Shown: positions 8,084-16,348 of the stretch, piece after piece
Layout of the letters: the number at the start of each line of letters is the position of its first letter
How positions within the stretch are numbered: the stretch's first letter is position 1
Made by a program: the position numbers and the translations under genes
Notes under the pieces: generated by a model
The model's database searches: none
What the model was told of the DNA's origin: nothing
Seen by the model: the letters and a program-made list of their open reading frames with translations, nothing else
NCBI GenBank assembly: GCA_011772275.1
Contig: WVZU01000227.1
Coordinates: 18,201 to 46,513 of the forward strand
Direction of reading: 5' to 3'
Length of the DNA stretch: 28,313 nucleotides
DNA from: Planctomycetales bacterium
Lineage (GTDB): Bacteria > Planctomycetota > Planctomycetia > Pirellulales > UBA7805

Positions 8084-9037
8084 ATGAATAGCTCATTCCT
8101 CCATGCCACCATCGACGGTGAGATTGCCACCTTATCCGTCCAGCGTCCCGCTTCGGACAATGCGCTGAATGGTGCCGTCGTCTGCCAGCTGGGCGAGGCT
8201 TTCCGCCAGGCGGCGGCTGACCGGGCCGTTGGTGGGATTGTGATCGGTCGTGCCGAGCAACCGTTCGTTTCGGGGGCCGACGTGCCCTTCTTTATCCGGA
8301 ACATAAAGTCCGGTGACATCGACCGGATCGTCGCTTTTACAAGGATGGCTCAAGATTTACTGGGAGAAATGGATCGGTGTGCCAAGCCGGTCGTGGCGTG
8401 TATTCACGGCGCCGCCCTGGGTGCGGGGCTCGAAATGGCTTTAGCTTGTGACCGGATCGTGGTCTCGACCAGGACCACGCTGGGCCTGCCAGAGACCCGC
8501 CTGGCAATTTACCCTGGGCTCGGCGGCACTCAACGTTTGCCGCGGCGGATTGGCATCGGACTGGCCAAGTGGTTGATCTTCACAGGCGCTCGTATCCCGG
8601 CCACGGTCGCCGCGCAGATCGGCCTTGTGGACCAGGTGGTCGAACCGGATCGATTGGACCACGCCGCTCGTGATGTCGCCATGTCCTTGGCGGACGCCCG
8701 CGATAGCGGTGGCCCGGCTGCAGTGGATCTGCGGCCTGAGCACGTGGCGCTGAGAGACTTTTTCGCCAGCCACAGCGGCGAGGCGATTCAGCAAGGTCGA
8801 GCCGATACGGGTGGCGACAAACAACTGACCATGGCCGCGTGCCAGGTCGCCGCCGCCGGTTCGATTGCCATCCGGATCGCGGATTGGCTGATCGACACGG
8901 GAATGGCCCTGCCGCTGGAAGATGCCTTACAACTGGAAATCGACCACCTGATCGACGTGTTCACGACAGAGGATGCCCTGGCGGGCCTGCAGAGCGTATT
9001 GACGAAGGGTCGGGCACCAACGTTCCGTGGTCGGTAG
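8084..9037 (+). CDS. Enoyl-CoA hydratase/isomerase (crotonase) family protein
   Basis: A 317-residue crotonase-fold protein, longer than the usual ~260. Oxyanion-hole segments are FVSGADVPFF (62-70) and HGAALGAGLEMALACD (108-123). Both acidic residues used by hydratases are present: Glu117 in GAGLE and Glu137 in LGLPETRLAIYPG, followed by GGTQRLPRRIG. This favours true hydration/dehydration of a 2-enoyl thioester over a pseudo-enzyme. The C-terminal ~60 residues end in LEDALQLEIDHLIDVFTTEDALAGLQSVL, the usual C-terminal helices. The residues between about 205 and 250 are an extra, non-conserved stretch that accounts for the length. It is the only plus-strand gene in the first 15 kb. No strong Shine-Dalgarno precedes ATG 8084. 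It may supply dehydration or rehydration for the synthase product, or belong to fatty-acid turnover. Confidence 0.9.
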   Translation: MNSSFLHATIDGEIATLSVQRPASDNALNGAVVCQLGEAFRQAAADRAVGGIVIGRAEQPFVSGADVPFFIRNIKSGDIDRIVAFTRMAQDLLGEMDRCAKPVVACIHGAALGAGLEMALACDRIVVSTRTTLGLPETRLAIYPGLGGTQRLPRRIGIGLAKWLIFTGARIPATVAAQIGLVDQVVEPDRLDHAARDVAMSLADARDSGGPAAVDLRPEHVALRDFFASHSGEAIQQGRADTGGDKQLTMAACQVAAAGSIAIRIADWLIDTGMALPLEDALQLEIDHLIDVFTTEDALAGLQSVLTKGRAPTFRGR

Positions 9038-9201
9038 CCGGTTTGTGACCTGTGTCCGGTCTGTGTCAGGAGGACTGTGTCGGGAAGTTTTCCATCCCTT
9101 TTCCGCCTCGCCGCCAGCAGCATGGTTTTTCACGGCCCGCGCTGGAAGGGGACCTTTTTCGGTGGCAGCTGTCCCTCAGCTACCCCCTCCGCTTGCGCAC
9201 C

Positions 9202-11565
9202 TCAGCGGACCGGGTCTTCCCACGGGATGGTCAGCGGTGTCGCCTGGCTGGCCTGGGAAACGGCCTCCTGCGGGGCAAGGCTTTGGGGGTCGGGCCGATG
9301 CCGAGCGAAAAAACGGCCGACGGGGGTGTTCAGCAGTGCGGGGAAGACAAGCAGGTCACCCAGGAGGGCCATGACCAACAGGAGGAACATGAACCAGGCA
9401 AAGCGTTCGATGGGCAGGAAGGGGCTGAAGGCAAAGAAAAGCAGTCCCCCGCCACAAATCAGTGTCGTCTGCAACATGGCTGAGGCGCATTGCTGGTAGG
9501 CAGACTCCACGGCCTTGCTCCGGCACCCATAGCGGGCCAGTCCCCTGCGGAAGGAGACCAGGAAGTGGATCGTGTCGTCCACGGCGATACCCATGGCCGC
9601 GCTGGCGGTCATCATCACGCCGATGTCGATCGCCTGGCCGCAGAGCCCCAGGCTGCCAAAGACGACGGCGGCCGGGAAGATGTTGGGGACCATCGAGACC
9701 ATGCCGGCGATCAGGCTCCGGGTAATCAGCATCATCACCAGCCCGATCAGCAGGAACGCGGTGACAAAACTGCGGATCAGGTCTTCCAGCAGTTGTTTCT
9801 GGGCCGTGTAGATCAGCGGCACCCCGCCGGTAACCACCGCGGTGGCCTGCAAACCTGTTGTCTCCTGCTCTTCCTCCAGAAACTTCGCGACCACCCCATC
9901 CAGGCGCTGGAGAAATTTGCCGTATTCCACTTTTTCATCGGTCGAGAGCCGGGCGCTGATCCGCCACAGTTCGTTTTTTTGGGGCCCGTCGAGGTACAGA
10001 TAACCCAGCTGTTGGAAATCTTCCTGCTGTCGCTGGATTCGCCGAGCAGCAACGCGGCGGTGCATGATTTGTCGAGCGCCGCCGGCGGCGGGCAGCGCGG
10101 GGACAAAGGTACTGGCTGCCAGCGTGCCGCCCACATGGTCCAGCCGATCGATCCTCTCCCGCAGCCGCTCGACCGTTTCGATCCGTCTCAGCAGTTCCCG
10201 CGCGTCATCCTCTCCGCGAGGTCCCAGGTTCAGCACGACTTCCATCGGCACCAGCGGGCCAATGTGCTGCTGCAGCCACGCATAACTGCGCATCAGGTCG
10301 GATGTGGGGGGCATCAGGTCGTTCAGCTTGGTGGAAGTCCGTATGCGAGAAATTCCCAGTAAGAAAAGGGGCAGCAGCAGCAAGACAACCAGCAGCAGGC
10401 CGGTGCCATATCGCGAACTGGAAAGACGACAGAGGCCGAACCACCAGGGGTCTCCCCCGCCCCGCCGCCCTTTTGTCTGCAGACCCGCAGCGTGTTCGGC
10501 GTCCGCCGGCCGCATCCACCAGCTCATCGCCGCCGGCCACAATAACAACAGCACCCCCAGAACGATCATCACGCCAATCGACGAGAACAAACCGAACCTG
10601 CGGATGGGGATCACCTCGCTGACCATCAGCGAACCCAAACCGAAGCTGGTGGTGACGCTGGCAAGTGTCACGGGCAGCCAGCCGCGGCGCATGGCGCGGC
10701 GAAGCGCCCCGTCGACGCCCTGATGCCGCACCGCATCCAAGTAATAGTTGGCCAGGTGAATCGCCCCGGAAACACCCAGCACGTAGACCAGAACGGGCAT
10801 CATCATCATGACCGCGTTCATGTTCGTTCCGGACAAAAACAAGACCGTGAGGCTGGCGGTCCAGGCCCAGACCGCAGTGAGAAAGACAATGACGATCATG
10901 CGGAAGCTGCGGAGGCTGCGCCAGGCCGCCAGTAGTCCCCACACTCCCGACATCGTGCCCATCCACAGCAAATATTGCTGGCTGGCTGCATCAATGGCCA
11001 CGCTATCGACAGTCGACCCGCCCACAAAGAATTTGTCACGGTCGAAACCCAAGTTGTTCGCGACCGTGTAAGCGGCACGTACCGCCTGCTCGCGGTTTTC
11101 CATCCCCACGTGGGAAACCAAGGCCACGACACAGGTCGTCTGGCCATCGTGGCCCACCAGCCAGCCCTGCATGCGATCCAGGGCCTGGTCCCGCTCCAGA
11201 CCCGCCGGCCCATCCATCAATGCACTCAGCGTCTCTCGCCCCGTAAATACCTGCCGGAACAAACGGGGGGACGACTGTCCAGCGGTGGTCAAGCGGGACT
11301 GGCGCAACTGGTGGGCAAACGCCTCCAGCCGCTGGTCCTCAAGCGTGCAGCCGGGCCAGCTGACCACCAGGATCTCTTCGGTGCCAAAGCGGTGGAAGAA
11401 CCAAATCAGCTCGTCCAGGCCCTCGATATGGCGGGGCATCCAGTCCTTGATGTCGTTGCTATTGGTCAGGTAGGCCCGCAACGAGCCGTAGCCCAGCAGC
11501 GGCAGCACCAGCAAGGCGGCCAGACAGATGGCTCGACGGTAACGGCAGTAAAACAGCTCGGTCAT
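9202..11565 (-). CDS. RND-superfamily (MMPL-type) transporter, 12 TM
   Basis: A 787-residue integral membrane protein with the duplicated RND/MMPL plan. TM1 (AICLAALLVLPLLGYGSL) is followed by a ~180-residue extracytoplasmic loop and five TM helices (e.g. MMMMPVLVYVLGVSGAIHLA). A second half repeats this: TM7 (GLLLVVLLLLPLFLLGI), a second large loop, then five helices including VPNIFPAAVVFGSLGL and ASAAMGIAVDDTIHFLVSF. GIAVDDTIHF matches the TM10 signature holding the charged proton-relay residues of RND pumps. MMPL/HpnN-type members export lipids and lipid-linked metabolites, which suits the neighbouring synthase, ligase and SCP2-fused reductase. It lies downstream of the hydrolase/ligase/oxidoreductase genes after a 367-base gap and is convergent with the hydratase. 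Start ATG 11565 places TM1 right after MTELFYCRYRRA. The cargo is inferred, not shown. Confidence 0.9.
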   Translation of the reverse strand: MTELFYCRYRRAICLAALLVLPLLGYGSLRAYLTNSNDIKDWMPRHIEGLDELIWFFHRFGTEEILVVSWPGCTLEDQRLEAFAHQLRQSRLTTAGQSSPRLFRQVFTGRETLSALMDGPAGLERDQALDRMQGWLVGHDGQTTCVVALVSHVGMENREQAVRAAYTVANNLGFDRDKFFVGGSTVDSVAIDAASQQYLLWMGTMSGVWGLLAAWRSLRSFRMIVIVFLTAVWAWTASLTVLFLSGTNMNAVMMMMPVLVYVLGVSGAIHLANYYLDAVRHQGVDGALRRAMRRGWLPVTLASVTTSFGLGSLMVSEVIPIRRFGLFSSIGVMIVLGVLLLLWPAAMSWWMRPADAEHAAGLQTKGRRGGGDPWWFGLCRLSSSRYGTGLLLVVLLLLPLFLLGISRIRTSTKLNDLMPPTSDLMRSYAWLQQHIGPLVPMEVVLNLGPRGEDDARELLRRIETVERLRERIDRLDHVGGTLAASTFVPALPAAGGARQIMHRRVAARRIQRQQEDFQQLGYLYLDGPQKNELWRISARLSTDEKVEYGKFLQRLDGVVAKFLEEEQETTGLQATAVVTGGVPLIYTAQKQLLEDLIRSFVTAFLLIGLVMMLITRSLIAGMVSMVPNIFPAAVVFGSLGLCGQAIDIGVMMTASAAMGIAVDDTIHFLVSFRRGLARYGCRSKAVESAYQQCASAMLQTTLICGGGLLFFAFSPFLPIERFAWFMFLLLVMALLGDLLVFPALLNTPVGRFFARHRPDPQSLAPQEAVSQASQATPLTIPWEDPVR

Positions 11566-11932
11566 GGATCCAGGCTCTTCCTTCCGACAGCGGCACCTTC
11601 CAAAAATCTTTCACCGCCAGCCCACCGGACGGTGCGCGTGTTTACCGCCAGCCTGACGGAACGCGGTCCCTGCTGGCCGTCCGAAATTCAGCCCGCTTGC
11701 TCAGCGGTCTCTCTCCCCCCCGCGCCACAAGGCCCGTGAAACGATCGAAGGCAACGACGGACGCCGCAGGGGCGGTGGCCAATTCGGGGCGGTCGGAAAA
11801 CATGGCTGGGTGTCAACATCTGAACGCGAAAACCGCGGCAACGGTCCCTTCTGCAGGTCCCCTGACCCGGCCAGGGCGGGTCATAGCTACGGTCGTTTTG
11901 GTGAACCTCCTTAAATTTGGTTTTTTCGCGGC
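11566..11932. other. 367-base spacer with a hairpin and an orphan Shine-Dalgarno
   Basis: This separates the hydrolase from the transporter, both minus strand. On the minus strand, AAATTTAAGGAGGTTCACC (AGGAGG at 11911-11906) is an almost ideal ribosome binding site 20 bases after the hydrolase stop, yet no start codon lies at proper spacing. The next ATG (11884) is 21 bases away and opens only 22 codons. No recognised gene is present, and no clear promoter for the transporter was found. Confidence 0.45.
11863..11883 (-). terminator. Stem-loop after the hydrolase gene, no T-run
   Basis: TGACCCG at 11863-11869 and CGGGTCA at 11877-11883 form a 7-bp GC-rich stem with a 7-base loop, 50 bases downstream of the hydrolase stop. 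No T-tract follows on the minus strand, so it is at best a weak or Rho-assisted terminator or an mRNA-end stabiliser. Confidence 0.3.
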
Positions 11933-12907
11933 CTAACAGAATTTACGTTGGTGGTTTGGATTTGACTGGCGCTTATCGGAGAGCCAGGTATCGGTCGTCC
12001 CTCCCAGTCGCGGCAAACCGTCGCAGGCCACGAACTCGCGCTGCGGATGCCGGCGGATACGGCTGGCCGCCAAGCGGGGGTCATGATTCCAGAGCACCCA
12101 CCATCGGCCATCGGCCACCTGACCCAGCAGTTGCGGCTTACGGCGGCGGGAGTCGAGCGGATGCGTGTCGTAGGCGGGGCACCACATGTGGCGGAGGTGA
12201 GCGGTCGAGGGGCAGATGTCGGCCAGGTAGATGGCTGCCTGGCCGCCCGACTCAAAAAGGAATGCCAGGTGGCCCCGCGTATGGCCACCGGTCAGGATGG
12301 CCTTCAGTCCCGGCAGGATCTGCTGGCCGTCCTCGACCAGGTCGAGCTGAGCGTGGCGCAAGGGGAGGATGTCCTCCAAGGCATACGCGGTTTTCAATTC
12401 GATCGCTTCCCGGGTCGCATCCTCCCATTCGATACGCCCCACCACGTGTCGTGCCTGGGGAAAGGTCAGCCGCCGGGCTCCGCCGGCATCCAGACGCGTG
12501 GCCCCTCCCACGTGATCGAAATGGAGGTGGCTGAAGAGGACCGTATCGATCTGGTCCAAAGGCATTTGCAATTCGGCCAGGCTGCGGATCAGCGGTTCGC
12601 CCTCCTCCATATCGTAAAATTTGCGTTGCAGGGCATCGTACTTGCCGCCGTATCCGGTATCGATCAACACGTTGTGTACGCCATTGCGGGCCAGCACGCA
12701 GTGGTTGGCAAAGGGTACCCGGTTTTGCGGATCGGCACGGACGACGTTGTGCCACAGCGATTTGGGTACCACGCCAAACATGACTCCGCCGTCCAGTCGG
12801 AACATGCCGCCGTTGACGGTGGTCAGTTGCCAATCTCCAAGCTGCATGGTTCCGTTTCCCGCAAGCTGCCGGCGTGCGTCCTTGTTTTCCGGGTGCGCGT
12901 CAGGCAT
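11933..12907 (-). CDS. Metallo-beta-lactamase-fold hydrolase
   Basis: A 324-residue MBL-fold protein with the complete two-metal ligand set: His127, His129, Asp131 and His132 in SHLHFDHVGG, His209 in LTGGHTRGH, Asp230 in IYLADIC and His275 in LWNHDPR. This matches the AHL-lactonase/AidC-like and hydrolytic-thioesterase branches, which cleave lactones or thioesters, but the substrate cannot be read from sequence. The chosen ATG 12907 overlaps the ligase stop (ATGCCTGA), giving translational coupling. ATG 12847 (MQLGDWQLTTVNGGMF), preceded by GGGAAACGGAACC, would start just before the conserved fold and is a realistic alternative. It sits third in the oxidoreductase-ligase-hydrolase set, so a job on the same acyl intermediate, such as editing or lactone/thioester cleavage, is inferred. 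Confidence 0.88.
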   Translation of the reverse strand: MPDAHPENKDARRQLAGNGTMQLGDWQLTTVNGGMFRLDGGVMFGVVPKSLWHNVVRADPQNRVPFANHCVLARNGVHNVLIDTGYGGKYDALQRKFYDMEEGEPLIRSLAELQMPLDQIDTVLFSHLHFDHVGGATRLDAGGARRLTFPQARHVVGRIEWEDATREAIELKTAYALEDILPLRHAQLDLVEDGQQILPGLKAILTGGHTRGHLAFLFESGGQAAIYLADICPSTAHLRHMWCPAYDTHPLDSRRRKPQLLGQVADGRWWVLWNHDPRLAASRIRRHPQREFVACDGLPRLGGTTDTWLSDKRQSNPNHQRKFC

Positions 12908-14408
12908 TTTCCAGAATGGCCGCGGCATCATCGGCAATCGGCATGCCCCTCCGCAGCGGCTTGCCACTGCCGGTGCGTGGCAGAGTGGCCACGAAAAAGA
13001 TCCGTTCAGGAACCTTAAAATACGTGACGCGTCTGGCGCAGTAGCGACGCAAGTCCTGTTCGCCAGGCGGCTGGGCCACGCCCGGCTTGAGCATCACCCG
13101 TGCTCGGCCCGTCTCCTCTGCTTGGGGGCTGCGGTGAGCGTAGACGGCCGCCTCCTGGACGGCCGGGTGGGACTCCAGCACCGCTTCGACCTCCTGCGGG
13201 AAATATTTCATGCCCCCCACATTGATCATTTCCTTCGAACGGCCGCGAATGAAGAGGCAGCCCTCGGAATCCAGCTCGCCAAGATCCCCCGTGGCGAACC
13301 AGCCGTCTGGCATGATCCGGTCGCGCGTCCGCCAGGGATCGTAGTAAGCGTCCAGCAGGCCTTGGCCTCGAATGTGGATCTCCTTGAGTCCTTTTCCCAG
13401 TCCGAGATCGACCAGCTTCAGGTCATAGGCAGGCAACAGCTTTCCCACGGCATCGACATGCTGGTCGGCCCACAACAGATTGATGCACGGCAGTCCGACT
13501 TCGATGATTCCGTAGGCCTGGGTCAGCGGGATGCCGAAGCGGTCGCGAAACGCCGCCGCGGTCCGGCTGGAAAGCGCGCTGGCCGTGGAGATCGCCAGCC
13601 GCAGATGGCTGAGCAGCTGTCCGCTGCGATCGGCCGCCATCAGCAGATAATGCGAGGGCGAACCGTAGATGATGGTCCCCTGGTACCTGGCCGTCGTATC
13701 GACGATGGCACTGCCCAGCCTTGTCTTCCGCGGACAGATCACCGTCGTGGCACCGAACGTCAGGTAAGCCACGATGGAGACGGCAAAGTGATACGACATG
13801 GACAGCAGCCAGATCACCCGGTCCTGGGGGCAGATTTCCATGCCATCGTTGGCCGCATGGATGCGATCCAAAATCGTTTCGTGGGAAAGAACCACGCCTT
13901 TCGAATCGCCGGTTGTTCCCGAGCTGAAGCGAATAAAGGCGGCGTTCACGTCGGCGAATCCCGCCGGATGATCTCGCAGCGGTCGCACTGGGAAGAGAAG
14001 ATTATCGTCGGCCAGCTTCTGCACCGGTCCGCAGACCGCCGGATGAAACACGTTCGCCGAGACATCACGCGAGACAATGTGCTCCAGCCGTATCCGCTCG
14101 CAGAGGGCTTGCTTTTCCACGTCGGCCAACTCTACCGGTATCGGCACGACACAGGCCCCGCATCGCCACAAGGCGTAATTGACCACGATGTAGTTCAATC
14201 CGCTGGGTGCATGCAGTCCGACGCACTCGCCCGCCGAAACACCCGCCGCCGCCAATTGTGCGGCGACCTCGTCGATCATGTCGCACAGCTGGGCATAGGT
14301 GTAGACCTCATCCTGGTCGGGACAGACGACCGCGGGGTGATCCGGTTGCTGCCGGGCAGTTTGCACCAGTTTCTCGTACAGATTCACCTTCGCTGCTCGC
14401 CTGAACAT
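12900..14408 (-). CDS. Acyl/aryl-AMP ligase (ANL superfamily)
   Basis: A 502-residue adenylate-forming enzyme. The ATP-binding A3 loop is SSGTTGDSKG (162-171), A5 is YGIIE (299-303), A7 is ATGDLG (372-377), the A8 hinge is RGRSKEMINVGG (388-399), and A10 is RTGSGKPLRR with the catalytic Lys at 483. All are intact, so it should activate a carboxylic acid as acyl-AMP and pass it to CoA or a carrier protein. The substrate pocket shows no clear signature; both fatty acids and aromatic acids are possible. ATG 14408 (MFRRAAKVNLYEKL) is preceded by GAGG at 9 bases; ATG 14426, which overlaps the oxidoreductase stop, would add six residues. The end overlaps the hydrolase start by 8 bases. It is a good candidate for supplying the synthase's starter unit. 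Confidence 0.92.
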   Translation of the reverse strand: MFRRAAKVNLYEKLVQTARQQPDHPAVVCPDQDEVYTYAQLCDMIDEVAAQLAAAGVSAGECVGLHAPSGLNYIVVNYALWRCGACVVPIPVELADVEKQALCERIRLEHIVSRDVSANVFHPAVCGPVQKLADDNLLFPVRPLRDHPAGFADVNAAFIRFSSGTTGDSKGVVLSHETILDRIHAANDGMEICPQDRVIWLLSMSYHFAVSIVAYLTFGATTVICPRKTRLGSAIVDTTARYQGTIIYGSPSHYLLMAADRSGQLLSHLRLAISTASALSSRTAAAFRDRFGIPLTQAYGIIEVGLPCINLLWADQHVDAVGKLLPAYDLKLVDLGLGKGLKEIHIRGQGLLDAYYDPWRTRDRIMPDGWFATGDLGELDSEGCLFIRGRSKEMINVGGMKYFPQEVEAVLESHPAVQEAAVYAHRSPQAEETGRARVMLKPGVAQPPGEQDLRRYCARRVTYFKVPERIFFVATLPRTGSGKPLRRGMPIADDAAAILENA

Positions 14409-14419
14409 TGTTTCGCGCC

Positions 14420-15607
14420 TCAACATTGGTGAGCCGCCGTTCCGGCGGCTTCTCCCATCTTCCAGCAGCTGCCCACCACGCGGGCCGAGGCCTGCGCGCG
14501 ATGATCGGCCGAAAGGCACTTGCCCGCGGCCCACAGGTTGCTGTGACCCTTCACTTGCAGCGACCGTAAGGGAATCTCGTACTGCACCTCGGCCGGCAAA
14601 TATTCCAGCTCCAAGCCACGTTGGGGATGCCAGTATTCAATCGGCCAGCTGCAGCGACAGATGCCGTCCTCAAAACGGCGACCACTGCGGATATCCTCTT
14701 CGGTCAGATAATATTCCCCCCGGATACGCCCGCCGTCGCGAACCCCCAGTTCGCCGGTCTGCGTCACGCGGGCCCCGGCAAAGTCGGTAAAGCGACGCAG
14801 GTAGGTCACCAGCTCTTCCTGGATCCGGCAAGTTTCCACATCGATCTGCCGGCGCCGTTCGGCCGATCGCCAGTCACCAGACAGGGGCACAAAAAGCTTG
14901 ACGTAGACTTCGCCTTCTTCCGTACCGCTGTCCAGCCAGGCGTGTTGGCACAGCGACGGCAATTCACCACGCTGGGCCGCCAGATGTATTTGCTGTACGA
15001 TCTTCAGCCCCTTGGGAAACGCCACCGCGCCCGGCTGGACTCCCCCCAAACGAAACACCACTCCGCCGGCGGCCCGCTCGTCGTCGTCCAGCACCAGTCT
15101 TCGATCCACCATGCCCACCACCTCGCCGCTACCGGTCGTGTCAATCAACGCCCGGGGACGGATCATCCTCGGACGCTGACCGCTGGTAATCTCCACCTCT
15201 GTCAACCTGCCGCCCACGGCCCGTACGCCCGTGACGCGGCTGGCGTACAACTGCAAAATGTTGTGCTCTTCATCCAGCCAGCTGCGGACGACGTTGCGGT
15301 AAACCTCCGGGCTGACCGCCAGGCACCACGTCTTGCCGATCCGCCGCTTGCGGACCTGCGGACTCGACTTGTGCAACCGCACAACCAGTTCGTCGATCAA
15401 CCCGTCGTTCAGCGGCTTTCCCTGCGGGTCGTACAGGCCGGCCAGCGTGTGGATAAAGGCCTTGGCAACGGTGCCTCCCGCCATGGCTGAACTCTCGATC
15501 AGCCAGGTTCGCGATCCGCGCCGAGCGGCCGCCAGGGCGGCCGCCATCCCCGCGGCACCCGCCCCCACGACCACCACCCCGCCATCCCTACCGTCCGCCG
15601 CGACCAT
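14420..15607 (-). CDS. FAD-dependent oxidoreductase (FAD_oxidored family)
   Basis: A 395-residue flavoprotein. The N-terminal dinucleotide fold is GGVVVVGAGAAGMAAALAAA (Gly15, Gly17, Gly20 of GxGxxG), with IESSAMAGGT closing the FAD ribose site. The middle has RALIDTTGSGEVVGM. The C-terminus LWAAGKCLSADHRAQASARV followed by GEAAGTAA is the hallmark second FAD-contact region of the PF12831-type family. The family contains various dehydrogenases/oxidases and the reaction cannot be narrowed. Start choice: ATG 15607 has GGGAGG 11 bases upstream and begins just before the FAD fold; GTG 15682 would add 25 unconserved residues. It is the first gene of the minus-strand set that continues with the ligase (11-base gap) and hydrolase, downstream of an AT-rich promoter-like region. 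Confidence 0.88.
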   Translation of the reverse strand: MVAADGRDGGVVVVGAGAAGMAAALAAARRGSRTWLIESSAMAGGTVAKAFIHTLAGLYDPQGKPLNDGLIDELVVRLHKSSPQVRKRRIGKTWCLAVSPEVYRNVVRSWLDEEHNILQLYASRVTGVRAVGGRLTEVEITSGQRPRMIRPRALIDTTGSGEVVGMVDRRLVLDDDERAAGGVVFRLGGVQPGAVAFPKGLKIVQQIHLAAQRGELPSLCQHAWLDSGTEEGEVYVKLFVPLSGDWRSAERRRQIDVETCRIQEELVTYLRRFTDFAGARVTQTGELGVRDGGRIRGEYYLTEEDIRSGRRFEDGICRCSWPIEYWHPQRGLELEYLPAEVQYEIPLRSLQVKGHSNLWAAGKCLSADHRAQASARVVGSCWKMGEAAGTAAHQC

Positions 15608-15715
15608 CGCCGCTGCTGCCTCCCGATACCCGGCCAATTGACTGTGGGCCCCACTTTTCGCCGCACCAGGGGCCCTCAACACCCGCTACCCCCAAAGGGG
15701 CGACCGGGGGGCCAT

Positions 15716-15800
15716 AGACCCTCTATTTGCTGCAAATTTACAAAATAGTATAGATATCTCTATCTATTCATCATTCCCAGATTACTTAGAATTCCCAGCT
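15716..15800 (-). promoter_or_regulatory. AT-rich promoter region of the oxidoreductase-ligase-hydrolase genes
   Basis: This is the most AT-rich stretch for several kilobases, directly upstream of the oxidoreductase. On the minus strand TATACT (15752-15747) is a good -10, without a recognisable -35. An inverted repeat ATAGAT-N6-ATCTAT at 15750-15767 overlaps it and could be an operator. Transcription would start near 15740, about 130 bases before ATG 15607. Confidence 0.45.
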
Positions 15801-15831
15801 ATTTCAAGCAATTTGAACACCTTTTCGAACG

Positions 15832-15856
15832 AAAAAATGGCCGCCTGGCGGCCATT
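15832..15856 (-). terminator. Rho-independent terminator (minus strand)
   Basis: AATGGCCGC at 15836-15844 and GCGGCCATT at 15848-15856 form a 9-bp perfect stem around a 3-base loop. On the minus strand it runs directly into TTTTTT, the standard intrinsic-terminator layout. It faces transcription arriving from about 16.1-15.9 kb, where no minus-strand gene was recognised, and would insulate the oxidoreductase promoter just downstream. Confidence 0.65.
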
Positions 15857-16092
15857 GGCTGTGAGGATCGGGTGCCTTGGTCCGAGTTGAATTTTTCCGC
15901 TGGGCGACAGGGGCCCGAGTTTCGCCAACGGGTCCGCCCCTCAAGGCGGCCCCTTGTTGGCGGCAGCGGAAAACGGGAACCATTCGGCCTGGCAGACCGC
16001 CGGGGGCCGGGTCGCCGACCGTGGCCGGTCGGTCGTCCGGGGGGGCAACGGACGAGCCTTTTCACGTGGCCGTCAAAGTGGCCGCAAAATTG

Positions 16093-16122
16093 TTGACACA
16101 ACGGACAGACCGTGCCTAAGGT
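16093..16122 (+). promoter_or_regulatory. Candidate sigma-70-type promoter for the 147-aa protein gene
   Basis: A perfect TTGACA (16093-16098) is followed after 18 bases by TAAGGT (16117-16122; four of six matches to TATAAT). This would give a 5' leader of roughly 220 bases ahead of ATG 16349. The -10 is weak. Confidence 0.4.
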
Positions 16123-16168
16123 GGAAGTGAGTTCTTTTTCAGGCCGAAATTCGCCTCCTTGCCGGGGT

Positions 16169-16234
16169 GAGGAAAGTCGCCAAAACTTTCGCCGCTGGCA
16201 CGAATTGCCAAAACGGGTGGCGCGTTTTGGCGAC
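16169..16234 (+). promoter_or_regulatory. Leader inverted repeat with three GCCAAAAC copies
   Basis: GTCGCCAAAAC at 16176-16186 and GTTTTGGCGAC at 16224-16234 are a perfect 11-base inverted repeat with a 37-base interior. The interior holds another direct GCCAAAAC at 16207-16214. A shorter hairpin, GAAAGT (16172-16177) with ACTTTC (16185-16190), would compete with it. GAGGAAAGTC at 16169-16178 recurs exactly as the ribosome binding site at 16339-16348. It could be a set of protein-binding sites or an RNA leader. Confidence 0.5.
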
Positions 16235-16348
16235 CTGAATGTTCAGCGTCGAGAAACCACTCGGGGAACTTTGAACCCAGCCAATCAGCCTGCTGTTTGA
16301 TCGCCACGGGTGTGGCAGGTTCCTGGAAGACATTTGGAGAGGAAAGTC

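Noticed and set aside
9050..9081. Three CTGTGTC direct repeats between the hydratase and transporter genes
   Set aside because: Seven-base units with irregular spacing and no dyad or T-run; likely chance.
12621..14432. 603-codon plus-strand open frame opposite the AMP ligase
   Set aside because: It is the complement of a gene with all ANL motifs; its translation has no domain. Long antisense frames are common at this GC content.
16169..16178. GAGGAAAGTC resembling the conserved P4 start of RNase P RNA
   Set aside because: The matching 3' P4 element and other conserved blocks are absent, and a protein gene follows at once; the motif recurs as an ordinary ribosome binding site.
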